In this document: in pieces, positions 1-9,575 of the stretch | How positions within the stretch are numbered: the stretch's first letter is position 1 | Layout: the number at the start of each line of letters is the position of its first letter | Source of the DNA: Ampullaceana balthica | Taxonomy: Eukaryota > Mollusca > Gastropoda > Lymnaeidae | DNA: 64,000 nucleotides | NCBI GenBank assembly: GCA_944989445.1 | Contig: CALYLW010000052.1 | Coordinates: forward strand, 1,387,253 to 1,451,252 | Direction: 5' to 3' | The notes under the pieces: model-generated | What the model saw: only the letters and a program-made list of their open reading frames with translations | Told to the model about the DNA's origin: nothing | Databases searched by the model: none | Made by a program: the position numbers and the translations under genes

Positions 1-657
1 CCGCAGGGTAGTGGATAAAAAACAAAACAAAACAAAAATATATCACAGCGGAGGAGCCGCTCAGCCAGATTCTCTTATAAATACTGCCAATTGGTGTGCC
101 GAGCTGGAACAGATTTCTCTTTGAAAACTTGTCTGTGTCAAGGAAATCAATGAACCCTCCCTCCGTCTTGTGACGACTGCTGTCAGGAGTTGATGCCCTT
201 GATGAAATTGAGTCTTTATGGACCTAACTATTATTTTTTAAAAATTTAAAACAAATGTGAAAAACAAATTCATTCCAACTTCCGTCATTTCGTTGCAACT
301 TCAGTCTGTTTATTATTCCTGGACACGGTGAGTAATGTGATTGGACACGGTGAGTAATGTGATTGGACACTGTGAGTTGTGTGATTGGACACTGTGAGTA
401 ATGTGATGAAATTGTGTGACCTGAAATAAGTTAGATTTCTCTTATCAGTTTCAAAATCTTCAGTGTGTCTTTGTTTCAATACACGGAGCATGACTAACGT
501 AGCACCTGACATGTCTGAACATTTTTAGTTCAATAATTATAAATGTGATATTTAAATATGATTGTAGGCGTTATTTATATTAAATGATGAAAAAAAATCT
601 TGCGGGATAAATGCTTGAGTTGTTGTTCCTCATTAAGGGCTTTAGTTGCGAATCGGG
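1..657. other. Non-coding flank
   Basis: No gene is recognisable here. There is a short A-rich AAAAC-type run near 20-37 and a small 22-bp tandem repeat at 320-407, listed separately. An open frame on the minus strand near 285-512 is only a read-through of that repeat. Confidence 0.6.
320..407. repeat. 22-bp tandem repeat, 4 copies
   Basis: Four consecutive units of TGGACACGGTGAGTAATGTG plus AT. Copies 3 and 4 have ACTGTG in place of ACGGTG. No other function is visible. Confidence 0.9.
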
Positions 658-1117
658 AGAAAGAGGAGTAAATCTAATGTAGAAAGGGGAGTAAATCTAA
701 TGTAGAAAGGGGAGTAAATCTAATGTAGAAAGGGGAGTAAATCTAATGTAGAAAGGGGAGTAAATCTAATGTAGAAAGGGGAGTAAATCTAATGTAGAAA
801 GGGGAGTAAATCTAAAGTAGAAAGGGGAGTAAATATAATGTAGAAAGGGGAGTAAATCTAATGTAGAAAGGGGAGTAAATCTAATGTAGAAAGGGGAGTA
901 AATCTAATGTAGAAAGGGGAGTAAGTCTAATGTAGAAAGGGGAGTAAATCTAATGTAGAAAGGGGAGTAAATCTAATGTAGAAAGGGGAGTAAATCTAAT
1001 GTAGAAAGGGGAGTAAATCTAATGTAGAAAGGGGAGTACATCTAATGTAGAAAGGGGAGTAAATCTCAAGCAGAAAGGGGAGTAAATCATAGGGAGAAAG
1101 GGGAATAAATCTCACGT
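658..1117. repeat. 23-bp minisatellite, about 20 copies
   Basis: The unit begins AGAAAGGGGAGTAAATCTAA and ends TGT. Central copies are nearly identical, with scattered substitutions such as AAGTAG at about 813 and a TACATC copy. The last three units (about 1050-1117) are more diverged, the usual pattern at an array edge. Confidence 0.95.
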
Positions 1118-1529
1118 AAATCCTGGTGTGAATCCGAGTTAGAAGTGAAGGTTTGACCAGCGACGTAGCGTGGGTATGTGCCGCCCGTGACAGAACCCAG
1201 GGTTGCTGCCCCCCTCCCCCCGAAAATATGTTGAAAAAATAAGAAACACATAATTTTTATTACAAATAAATAGGACTGTTAACGATTAATTTAAATTTAA
1301 TGTAGTATGGTAGACGAATTAACGATAAATTAATCGTTAACTTCGATTAAATCTACAATTTGGTATTTATGGTGTCATAACATTTATTAAACGCACTTGT
1401 CGAAAATCAAAATAACACTAGAGTGTCTTCTTTATATGACATCTTTTAACCAAGAACGCAACCAGACAAGTGTATTGACATTATTTGGTTAAAGTGATGA
1501 GCGGGTCTTATTGACAACGAGGGGCGAGG

Positions 1530-1546
1530 ACCCGGCTTTCCCGGGT
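1530..1546 (-). other. Helitron-type 3' hairpin
   Basis: ACCCGG, loop, CCGGGT forms a perfect 6-bp stem with a 5-nt loop. It lies downstream of the helicase fragment on the same strand, where Helitrons carry a GC-rich hairpin just before their 3' end. A canonical CTRR terminus is not obvious after it (CTCG is seen), so the exact end is unresolved. Confidence 0.5.
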
Positions 1547-1614
1547 TTAAAATAAGGTTTTCTGTAGAGGCGTACAGTACTGTTTAGTTGCATGCAATAA
1601 AGGGTACATTTAAC

Positions 1615-1749
1615 TTAAAGCAATGTAAAGACAACATTTTTGGCAGTTCCATTTGGAGTGTGTACAAAAAGATTTTCCTCTTTGCCAACTCTGGAGCAGG
1701 CCACATACAACTGTCCATGAGAAAAGCATGGTGTCTGCAAGTCTATACC
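1615..1749 (-). pseudogene. Helitron Pif1-type helicase, C-terminal fragment
   Basis: The minus strand encodes about 44 residues containing GIDLQTPCFSHGQLYVACSR followed by VGKEENLFVHTPNG and a stop. This is the last helicase motif of the Rep/helicase protein of Helitron rolling-circle transposons (Pif1 family: ATP-dependent 5'-3' DNA unwinding during transposition). Everything upstream is missing. At about 1750 the coding similarity breaks and the sequence passes into the dispersed 670-bp repeat, so this is a 5'-truncated relic. The nearby hairpin at 1530-1546 is in the right order and orientation to be its 3' terminus. The stop seems to be the natural end, since these proteins usually end a few residues after this motif. 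The family assignment is strong; the element is certainly inactive here. Confidence 0.8.
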
Positions 1750-1769
1750 AACAATACCAGCAATTTGTA

Positions 1770-1844
1770 TACCTGTTACCATCGTCAAATGATACTTAAC
1801 AACCACCGAAAGTTTCATGCTTCTACCTACACGGCCCCCAGTAT

Positions 1845-1887
<43 letters not shown>

Positions 1888-3370
1888 AACGAAACCTGTT
1901 TAAGAACTTTTCCAATGTAATTTTGTGTGTGTGTACCAAATTTCACGTTATTTGGTTGTATGGATCTTGAGTTATTAGGGAACAGACAAACACACAACAA
2001 ATACGTCTTATATGTGTAACATTTGGGCCCCCAGCCCCCCAGTTAGTGATAATTTGTTTTGACAGCTACCATCGTGGGAGGGTATTCAACAACTTTACAA
2101 AGATTATGTTTGTACCTACAAAGAAAGATGAGGAATTAGTGTTGATTCAGTTTTATATAACCCATATAAGGAAAAAAAAGGTTTTGGGCCCCCCGGCGAC
2201 CCATGAGTGAAAATTTGTAACATATTTTTCTCCATTTATCGTCGTAAGAGTGTATTCAGCAAGTTATCAAAGTTCATGCTTCTACCTTCACGGGAAGTTG
2301 AAGAATTAGTGTTGCGTCAGTTTTAAATATAAGAAAAAAACTACATTAGGGCCCCCGGTCCCCAGTAAGTGATAATTTATATAATTTTGTTACCTGTTAC
2401 CATCACCAATTGATACTTGACAACCACTGAAAGTTTCATGCTTCTACCTACACGGGAAATAGGATATTAAAAAAAATGTTTTATAAAGCACATATAAGGA
2501 AAAAACTACACTTTGGGCCCCCGGCCCCCAGTATCTTATATATATGGAACGAAACCTGTTTAAGAAGTTTTCCCATGTAATTTTGTGTAAGTGTACCAAA
2601 TTTCACGTTATTTGGTTGTCTGGATCTTGATTTATTATGGAACAGACAAACACACAACAAATGCGTCTTATATGTATAACATTTGGGCCCCCAGCCCCCC
2701 CCCCTTGTTAATGATAATTTGTTTTGACTTCTACCATCGCGGGAGGGTATTCAACAACTTTCCAAACTTTATGTTTGTACCTACAAAGAAAGATAAGTAA
2801 TTAGTATTGATTTAGTTTTATATAGCCCATAATAAGGAAAAAACGGTTTTGGGCCCCCGGCCACCCATGAAAGAATTTTTAAAAATTATTTTTCGACAAT
2901 TATCGTCATAAGAGTGTATTCAGCAAGTTCCCAAAGTTTCATGCTTCTACCTTTACGGGAAATTGAAGAATTAATGTTGAGTCAGTTTTACATATAAGAA
3001 AAAAAAACTACATTAGGGCCCCCGGCCCCCAGTAAGTGATGATTTATATATATTTTTTTACCTGGTACCATCGCCAAATGATACTTAACAACTACCGAAA
3101 GTTTTATGCTTCTACCTAAACTGGAAATATGATAATTTTTTTATTTTTATTTTTTATAGAGCTCATATTAGGAAAAACTATATTTTGGGCCACCGGCCCC
3201 AGTATCTTATAATAATGGAACGAAACCTGTTTAATAACCTTTGCGGTATAATTTTGTGTACTTGTACCAAATTTCACGTTATTTGGTTGTCTGGATCTTG
3301 AGTTAATAGGGAACATCCAGACAGACAGACAGACAGACAACAAATGCGTCTTATATGTATAGAGATATAA
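1770..3370. repeat. About 670-bp higher-order repeat built from ~170-bp subunits
   Basis: Blocks starting ACCTGTTACCATC recur at about 1770, 2391 and 3060. Each contains GGAACGAAACCTGTTTAA, TTTCACGTTATTTGGTTGT and ACAACAAATRCGTCTTATAT. Within each block a shorter motif (GTTTCATGCTTCTACCT, then AAGGAAAAAACTAC, then GGGCCCCCGGCCCCCAG) recurs several times, giving ~170-bp subunits. The last block ends in AGACAGACAGACAGACAGAC. I infer this is the terminal repeat region of a TE, possibly linked to the Helitron fragment it abuts. Confidence 0.75.
1847..1885. repeat. (TA)n microsatellite
   Basis: Uninterrupted TA dinucleotides inside the first unit of the 670-bp repeat. The equivalent site in the later units has only TATATA or TAATAA, so it expanded in one unit. 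Confidence 0.95.
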
Positions 3371-3493
3371 CCAGCCGAGCTGAACAATCGTTCACATAGC
3401 TTTAGATTGTCTTAGCTGAAGTTTCTAATACTGTAGTGGATGTTTGGTATGCAGGTGATATGATATGTAAGCGAAGTGTTAGAACCATGGTAG

Positions 3494-3683
3494 CAATGTT
3501 CCATTTAAGCAGCACGGCTGCGCAGATATTTGACCGACACCACGCATGAGTTTAGAATGACAGCGCAACAAATGTTGCAAAATATTGCACACAAAAAATG
3601 GACGTTGTGCAACTTTGCACAAGCACTTTTTAAAAAAAACTTTGCACATGGACCAGCGAAGCTTAGACTTATAGGGAACATTG
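3494..3683 (+). mobile_element. hAT MITE (CAATGTTCC family), copy 1, TSD CATGGTAG
   Basis: A 190-bp element starting CAATGTTCCATTTAAGC and ending CTTATAGGGAACATTG, flanked by identical 8-mers CATGGTAG (3486-3493 and 3684-3691). Internal landmarks are GCGCAGATAT, TATTGCACACAAAAAATGG and TTGCACATGGACCA. Three relatives lie at 8463, 27155 and 45820. Confidence 0.9.
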
Positions 3684-3916
3684 CATGGTAGGCAAACGAT
3701 TTCTCTCAATGGACACAATAACCTTTATCAACATTTTGAACATTAATGCCAGTCAATAGTTTAAAACCAAAATGTTCTTGTAATCGTCCGGAAAATAGTT
3801 TATATTTATCGGCCGAAATATTTTACTTTTAGACTTCCAGTACATTTATAAGTGGTGGGTCGATTAATAGTATTAACAAATGAAATCGTTAAAATTTGTT
3901 AATTTCCGCAGCCCTA

Positions 3917-4498
3917 GAAATAAATAACAAGGGCAGCAAACATTTTTTATGTTAGAAAAAAATAAATATAGAACAGCTTTCATTTCTTGAATTGAACAGT
4001 CGGACCTGCTGTGCCTCATGGCAGTATCTTTGTTGTATAAATGTTTTCAACAATACCATTCTCTATAGCCAAAATAGCTATAGAAGGGCCAATCTCCTTG
4101 TAATCACTATTGATCGTAATAACGTTTTTTATTAACTTTATTATAGATAGCTACTCTCGCAGCTTTAAGGAATATTCTAAATAATGTTATACTAGTAGGC
4201 AGGGTAAATTCGAGCTTAAATAATAAACTTGAATAAATCAAAGTGACTTGAATTCATTAATTCATTATTGTTACCCCTGACAATTAAACAGTCCTTGCTC
4301 TGACAATGTTATTTGAGATACTTTGAATTGAAATACTCTAACTTGAAGGCGAAATTTACAAGTCCAGTAGAATAGCTGGTGTACGAAAGTCATATATGTT
4401 TTTCAAAGTTTTGTAACTACCAAAACCTCACATAAATTTCTACAGTAACCTCACATAAAACTTTCTTCTCAACGTTTTTCTTCTTAACATGGCTAAAC
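3917..4498. other. No gene seen
   Basis: AT-rich sequence with stops in all frames. Nothing recognisable apart from the MITE that follows. Confidence 0.5.
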
Positions 4499-4572
4499 CT
4501 ATGGCGGATTAAAAGGGGGGGGGGCTGAACGGGCTAAAGCCATGGGCCCCGTGCAGTCTTAATCCACCACTG
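4499..4572 (+). mobile_element. 74-bp hAT-like MITE, TSD GGCTAAAC
   Basis: The left end reads CTATGGCGGATTAA and the right end inverted reads CAGTGGTGGATTAAG. Flanking 8-mers are identical: GGCTAAAC at 4491-4498 and 4573-4580. The core has a G-run and a GGGCCCC motif. Ends resemble the element at 18173 (CAGTGCTGGATTAA). Exceptionally small for an element with recognisable ends. Confidence 0.75.
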
Positions 4573-5168
4573 GGCTAAACATCCAATTTGATCACCAAAA
4601 CTTTGCTCTCTTATTCTTTGACTGGAAGATCTTCACATGAAATATTAGCAAAAGTCAAAGACTCCTTGAAGTATTCCATTAGATTATCTGAGAGTAGCCT
4701 ATGCAAAGAATTTTTAGTAATAAATTTGTTAAATAATTTCTGTCGTCATTGACTTTATAAAGATGGTAAATGTTTCCAAATGTTTTTTAAAAAAAATCAT
4801 AGTTACTAGCAATGTTCCTGCATTTAATTTTTCGTCTGCCTCACCAAACGAGAGAGCAATTATTTTTTTTTGCGATACAAATGTCAAACATTCTAACAAG
4901 AACTTTTTGACACTTTGTTTTGTTTTCTTTTGTACAACAGCCTTTTGTTGTTCTTTTTAAATATTCTATAATTTTTTATCCGATTTGTCATTTCTTCCAT
5001 TTGCAAAAACTTTGGTAATGTTGAACACTTGTTCATTAGTGCTTTTATTTTATGTATTTATTTTAAAGTCATTCTCGTGGTACCCGTCTAATCTCTATTT
5101 TTGGTGTGAAGTCCGTGTCGTATTTGGAGAAGTTAATGTTAATATTTTAGACATTCTCAATCTCGTTT
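4573..5168. other. No gene seen
   Basis: AT-rich. Short hydrophobic open frames on the plus strand near 4763-5170 have phenylalanine/lysine composition dictated by T- and A-runs and show no domain. Confidence 0.5.
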
Positions 5169-5372
5169 AGGGGCGCGATGGTCTAAGTGGTATCGCACTG
5201 GACTATCGATACGAGGCAGATCACGAGTCGCGGGTTCGAGCCCAGGTACAGGCAAGGCCCCTGGGGCATTGTGCTGGCCACACATTCCCCTGCTCATTAG
5301 TAGTGGCTAAAAACTTGTGAACGCTACATCACTTGCCCCATAGTCCGTCATGGACGGGAAAGGGGGTCATTT
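5169..5372 (+). mobile_element. tRNA-derived SINE, family B
   Basis: A tRNA-like head GGGGCGCGATGGTCTAAGTG carries an A-box-like TGGTCTAAGTGG. About 50 bp on is a B-box GGTTCGAGCCC, the internal RNA polymerase III promoter. An unrelated body follows (GGGGCATTGTGCTGGCCACA, then CTACATCACTTGCCCC). No CCA or mature tRNA fold is expected because the body continues past the tRNA end. Shares the CATCACTTGCC motif with family A SINEs in this window. Confidence 0.75.
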
Positions 5373-5534
5373 CTCAATCTCGCTGCCATATAGTAATCAA
5401 AATATGTACGGAAAATTTATTGATATTAATCACGTCCATGTATGTTGTTGCTATTGTATTAGTAGTTGTTGGAATTTAAAGGGATGCATTAATTTTCGCT
5501 TCTACAATATTAGCGGCTGGCAAACTTAAATCAC

Positions 5535-5820
5535 ATCAGTGTCATGTTCTTACACTACTCCAGCCTCTTGGTTTTTCAGTTCAGTAGTATTAGTATCAGA
5601 CCACTTTACATTCATTATGGACTTGAAGTTTTTGCATTAGAAACGTTCACGTATTTTAATATAGTGTCTTCTTTAAAAAAAAATAATTTGTACCTTGGCT
5701 TTTATTTTATTTTTTAAAACTTTATTTTAACATTTTTCATTTTTCTACGCTATTTAACAAGAGGAAATTGCCGCCCCAACATATTGCCGCCCGGGGATTT
5801 CGATCGGCTTATTTTTGAAA
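5535..5820 (+). repeat. Left direct-repeat flank of the 12-bp array
   Basis: Landmarks CCTCTTGGTTTT, TTGAAGTTTTTGCATTAGAA, CGTATTTTAATATAGT and TTGCCGCCCGGG occur in the same order at 7090-7385 beyond the array. The two ~290-bp copies are clearly homologous but diverged. Confidence 0.8.
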
Positions 5821-5866
5821 CTGTTTGGGTACTGTAATTTTTGCCGTCAAATTTGAAGAATCAATG

Positions 5867-7089
5867 AAGTAACCAGCTAAGTAACCAGCTAAGTAACCAG
5901 CTAAGTAACCAGCTAAGTAACCAGCTAAGTAACCAGCTAAGTAACCAGCTAAGTAACCAGCTAAGTAACCAGCTAAGTAACCAGCTAAGTAACCAGCTAA
6001 GTAACCAGCTAAGTAACCAGCTAAGTAACCAGCTAAGTAACCAGCTAAGTAACCAGCTAAGTAACCAGCTAAGTAACCAGCTAAGTAACCAGCTAAGTAA
6101 CCAGCTAAGTAACCAGCTAAGTAACCAGCTAAGTAACCAGCTAAGTAACCAGCTAAGTAACCAGCTAAGTAACCAGCTAAGTAACCAGCTAAGTAACCAG
6201 CTAAGTAACCAGCTAAGTAACCAGCTAAGTAACCAGCTAAGTAACCAGCTAAGTAACCAGCTAAGTAACCAGCTAAGTAACCAGCTAAGTAACCAGCTAA
6301 GTAACCAGCTAAGTAACCAGCTAAGTAACCAGCTAAGTAACCAGCTAAGTAACCAGCTAAGTAACCAGCTAAGTAACCAGCTAAGTAACCAGCTAAGTAA
6401 CCAGCTAAGTAACCAGCTAAGTAACCAGCTAAGTAACCAGCTAAGTAACCAGCTAAGTAACCAGCTAAGTAACCAGCTAAGTAACCAGCTAAGTAACCAG
6501 CTAAGTAACCAGCTAAGTAACCAGCTAAGTAACCAGCTAAGTAACCAGCTAAGTAACCAGCTAAGTAACCAGCTAAGTAACCAGCTAAGTAACCAGCTAA
6601 GTAACCAGCTAAGTAACCAGCTAAGTAACCAGCTAAGTAACCAGCTAAGTAACCAGCTAAGTAACCAGCTAAGTAACCAGCTAAGTAACCAGCTAAGTAA
6701 CCAGCTAAGTAACCAGCTAAGTAACCAGCTAAGTAACCAGCTAAGTAACCAGCTAAGTAACCAGCTAAGTAACCAGCTAAGTAACCAGCTAAGTAACCAG
6801 CTAAGTAACCAGCTAAGTAACCAGCTAAGTAACCAGCTAAGTAACCAGCTAAGTAACCAGCTAAGTAACCAGCTAAGTAACCAGCTAAGTAACCAGCTAA
6901 GTAACCAGCTAAGTAACCAGCTAAGTAACCAGCTAAGTAACCAGCTAAGTAACCAGCTAAGTAACCAGCTAAGTAACCAGCTAAGTAACCAGCTAAGTAA
7001 CCAGCTAAGTAACCAGCTAAGTAACCAGCTAAGTAACCAGCTAAGTAACCAGCTAAGTAACCAGCTAAGTAACCAGCTAAGTAACCAGC
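5867..7089 (+). repeat. 12-bp satellite-like array, about 102 copies, no visible variants
   Basis: AAGTAACCAGCT is repeated without a visible substitution or indel for 1,223 bp. In-frame TAA on the plus strand prevents any long open frame. It sits inside the 1158-7417 element, between two homologous ~290-bp flanks. Perfect homogeneity suggests very recent expansion or, less interestingly, assembly-level extension of a collapsed repeat. Confidence 0.97.
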
Positions 7090-7385
7090 ACTTCAGTTTA
7101 ACGTTCTCATACTACTTAAGCCTCTTGGTTTTGTTCAGTTCAGTTGCATACATTTCCGAATAATTTATATCCAATATGAAGTTTGAAGTTTTGGCAGTAG
7201 AAACGTTTACATATTTTAGAATAGTTTTTTTTAATCTTTTATTTATTTTATCAATTTCTTATTTTGGTATTTAATTTATTTTAGTAAAAATTTCCAATTT
7301 TTATTTTTAAAAAAATCATCCTTAGAAGCTAATTAACGACGAGGAATTTGCCGCCCCTAACAATGTGCCGCCCGGGCATTTGCCC
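7090..7385 (+). repeat. Right direct-repeat flank of the 12-bp array
   Basis: Homologous to 5535-5820: CCTCTTGGTTTTGTTCAGTT, TTGAAGTTTTGGCAGTAGAA, CATATTTTAGAATAGT and GTGCCGCCCGGGCATTTG. It continues into the right terminus of the outer element. Confidence 0.8.
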
Positions 7386-7425
7386 CCCCCCCTTGCCCCC
7401 CTCTCGCTACGCCACTGGGTTTGAC

Positions 7426-7882
7426 AGAAACACCTTTTTTTGGGGTGGGGGGGGGGCACCAGCTTCGCAAAATTCAGCCCTGACTTGAACGTCTTAAACA
7501 TAGTGACATTTGAACTGTGATGTGAAGAATCTTGGACACATTTTTATGTACAATTTTTGTAACTATATTATTTGTTTGTTATTTTTTTAAAAACAAATAT
7601 GTATACTAAGCCGTACTGTATTCAATTATACAAAAGTGTTTATTAAATATTTCCCCCTTCTAATTAATTTTTTTATAACGTTTAAAATATGTTATGTGAC
7701 CCAGGGATGGTGGGGGTGGGGTTGGGATTGGTGGTGGAAAAAAGGGGTGGTGGGTGGTGGAGGCAATCCCGGTAAAAAAAATGTACTCGGATGTTGATGA
7801 ACATGTTCTCGATCCCGAAGATAGTATTCTTCAATGAATACATTGTTGTACTCGATGCTGATGAACATAATCTTGAATGAAT
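7426..7882. other. No gene; G-rich tracts
   Basis: G-runs at about 7441-7456 and a GGTGGGGGTGGGG stretch at about 7709-7760. The minus-strand open frame here is proline/histidine-rich purely because of that tract. Confidence 0.5.
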
Positions 7883-8186
7883 ACCTATACATTGTTTGAC
7901 TCGATGCCGATGTACCTATACATTGTTTGACTCGATGCCGATGTACCTATACATTGTTTGACTCGATGCCGATGTACCTATACATTGTTTGACTCGATGC
8001 CGATGTACCTATACATTGTTTGACTCGATGCCGATGTAACTATACATTGTTTGACTCGATGCCGATGTAACTATACATTGTTTGACTCGATGCCGATGTA
8101 ACTATACATTGTTTGACTCGATGCCGATGTAACTATACATTGTTTGACTCGATACCGATGTACCTATACATTGTTTGACTCGATGC
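7883..8186. repeat. 31-bp minisatellite, about 10 copies
   Basis: The unit begins ACCTATACATTGTTTGACTC and ends GATGCCGATGT. A run of four units with AACTATAC separates units with ACCTATAC, so variants are clustered as expected from unequal exchange or slippage. Confidence 0.95.
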
Positions 8187-8462
8187 AAATCTACATACAC
8201 TTGATATGATGACGATTCTTCTTCGTTGTTACACAGACATGTTAACAATAGAACCACAACAGACAGTTTAGTTCACCTGTGAAATCTGAGCATTACAATA
8301 TTTATTTAACATTTACAGAGATGCACAGAATGTGGAATCAATTTCTCATAAGCCTAATTCAGTGCACGCAGGTTGGTGAGGCCTGACATAATGAAAGGGC
8401 GCATGATAAGTTTCAACATACACACATCTTTGGCTTTGTCAGTTTTAAGGCCATGTCTTGGT

Positions 8463-8630
8463 CAATGATACCTTGCGGCCGCGCAGATATCTGAGCAAAG
8501 CTGCGCAGCAGTTTAGAATTACCGCTACGCACATTATGTAAAATATTGCACACAACATGGATGCTGTGCAACTTTGCACAATAGTTTTTCTACTTTGCAC
8601 AAGGACCAACGAACCTTAGAGCGAACCTTG
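8463..8630 (+). mobile_element. hAT MITE (CAATGTTCC family), copy 2, diverged
   Basis: Shares GCGCAGATATCTGA, GCAGCAGTTTAGAATTACCG, AAAATATTGCACACA and AAGGACCAACGAACCTTAGA with copies 1, 3 and 4. Ends are eroded (CAATGATACCTT; CGAACCTTG). The target duplication is no longer convincing. Confidence 0.75.
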
Positions 8631-8916
8631 GTCCTAAGTCCTAGTGGGTCGTTTGTAGCCTATCCGTAGGACAACAGTAATCTACAGGGGTAAAAAGGTC
8701 TTTAGGGTTTAAGCAGGTCACCGTGACAGTAGGGGTGCCCTAAAAGGCATGATTTGTTTCTGACCCCAATCTTGGTATGGACACCGTACCCTGTGGATAG
8801 CTCCTCGAATCACACCAAAATCACAAAGCATTCAAAGTGATAGGATTGTGTCTTTTGCGTGGGTTGTAAACTGTAACAGAGACTGAGATGGTACATACGT
8901 CTTGATAGAAGCTGGA

Positions 8917-8943
8917 GGCGAGAGAGAGAGAGAGAGACAGAGA

Positions 8944-9027
<84 letters not shown>
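8917..9027. repeat. (GA)n microsatellite
   Basis: About 110 bp of GA dinucleotides with two GACAG interruptions near the left end. It generates spurious Arg-Glu and Ser-Leu open frames. Confidence 0.97.
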
Positions 9028-9031
<4 letters not shown>

Positions 9032-9332
9032 TCAGAGGGCACCGAAGCGGTCGATCTCACAGGGCGCAACTTATCCTTGAACCAGCCCTGCGTACCTCAA
9101 GGAGAGTGTGGTGGTGAGGGGGGCACACCGGCACTTTGCTCCTACTGATAACATCTGACACAGGAAACAAACACCAGAAGTGCTTTGATTATTGATTTCT
9201 GTTTGGAATCTACTCCAACACCCCACAGTCCAGCGTGTCACGTGATTTTCTTGGCAGCCATGACATGTTGTCTTAAACTGGCGCTATTTGAGCATGGACT
9301 GAGATCTGTTCAGACAAAATGTCAGACAAAAT

Positions 9333-9575
9333 GGGGACGCGGTGGTCGAGTGGCAGCTCGAGTGGTCGAGTGGTCACGGGTTCGAATCCATGTGAAGGCA
9401 AGGATTTGTTCCCGGGGCCTAGGGCGTCACTAAGTCACCCGGCTCCGAATGGGTACCTAACACTAGTTAGGCGGCTGGGTAATGCGTGGAACCCACAAAG
9501 TCGTGGCCTGTGAACGCTGCATCACTTGCCAACAGAAGGAGCGTCTGTAAATATAAGATAAGATAAGATAAATAA
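9333..9575 (+). mobile_element. tRNA-derived SINE, family A, copy 1
   Basis: The head GGGGACGCGGTGGTCGAGTG carries an A-box-like TGGTCGAGTGG, and GGTTCGAATCC is a perfect B-box. Body landmarks: CCCGGGGCCTAGGGCGTCAC, CTCCGAATGGGTACCTAACA, GTTAGGCGGCTGGGTAATGC and GCTGCATCACTTGCCAACAG. It ends in a tandem AAGAT/AAGATA tail. A stretch between the two boxes is shortened relative to copy 2. Confidence 0.85.

Larger units (their letters stand above)
1271..3916. mobile_element. Probable nested hAT-like element (TAGGRCTG ends)
   Basis: The left end reads TAGGACTGTTAACGATTAAT. The right end read inverted is TAGGGCTGCGGAAATTAAC. The flanking 8-mers are CAAATAAA (1263-1270) and GAAATAAA (3917-3924), 7 of 8 identical. 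Subterminal sequence on both sides is rich in TTAACGATTAAT motifs. The interior holds a Helitron helicase fragment, a higher-order repeat and a MITE. A second copy of this right terminus lies near 60783-60837. The pairing of the two ends is an inference from partial identity. Confidence 0.45.
1158..7417. mobile_element. Composite hAT-type element with TSD GGTTTGAC
   Basis: The left end begins CAGCGACGTAGCG and the right end, read inverted, begins CAGTGGCGTAGCG (11 of 13 identical). Both ends are flanked by the same 8-bp direct repeat GGTTTGAC (1150-1157 and 7418-7425). CAG ends plus an 8-bp target duplication are hallmarks of the hAT superfamily. Subterminal sequence on both sides contains TGCCGCCCG (about 1176 and 7370), and related GCCGCCC motifs recur near 5770-5800. 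No transposase is recognisable in the 6.3 kb, so it is a non-autonomous or dead element swollen by later insertions and by a 12-bp array. The TSD and ends are direct observations; the superfamily is inferred. Confidence 0.7.

Noticed and set aside
1500..1530. Canonical Helitron 3' terminus CTRR
   Set aside because: The bases after the hairpin read CTCG, not CTRR, so the exact end could not be fixed.
5169..5245. Genuine tRNA gene
   Set aside because: A- and B-boxes are present, but the sequence continues into a SINE body with shared motifs and I cannot fold a complete acceptor stem.
5867..7089. CRISPR array
   Set aside because: Units are contiguous with no spacers and the context is animal DNA. 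The same holds for all arrays here.
5867..7089. Telomeric or interstitial telomere repeat
   Set aside because: The AAGTAACCAGCT unit is unlike TTAGGG or other known telomere repeats.
8821..9117. Ser-Leu and Arg-Glu open frames
   Set aside because: Translation of a (GA)n microsatellite.
9333..9410. Genuine tRNA gene at the head of SINE family A
   Set aside because: Three copies share the same long non-tRNA body and tail, so these are SINEs.
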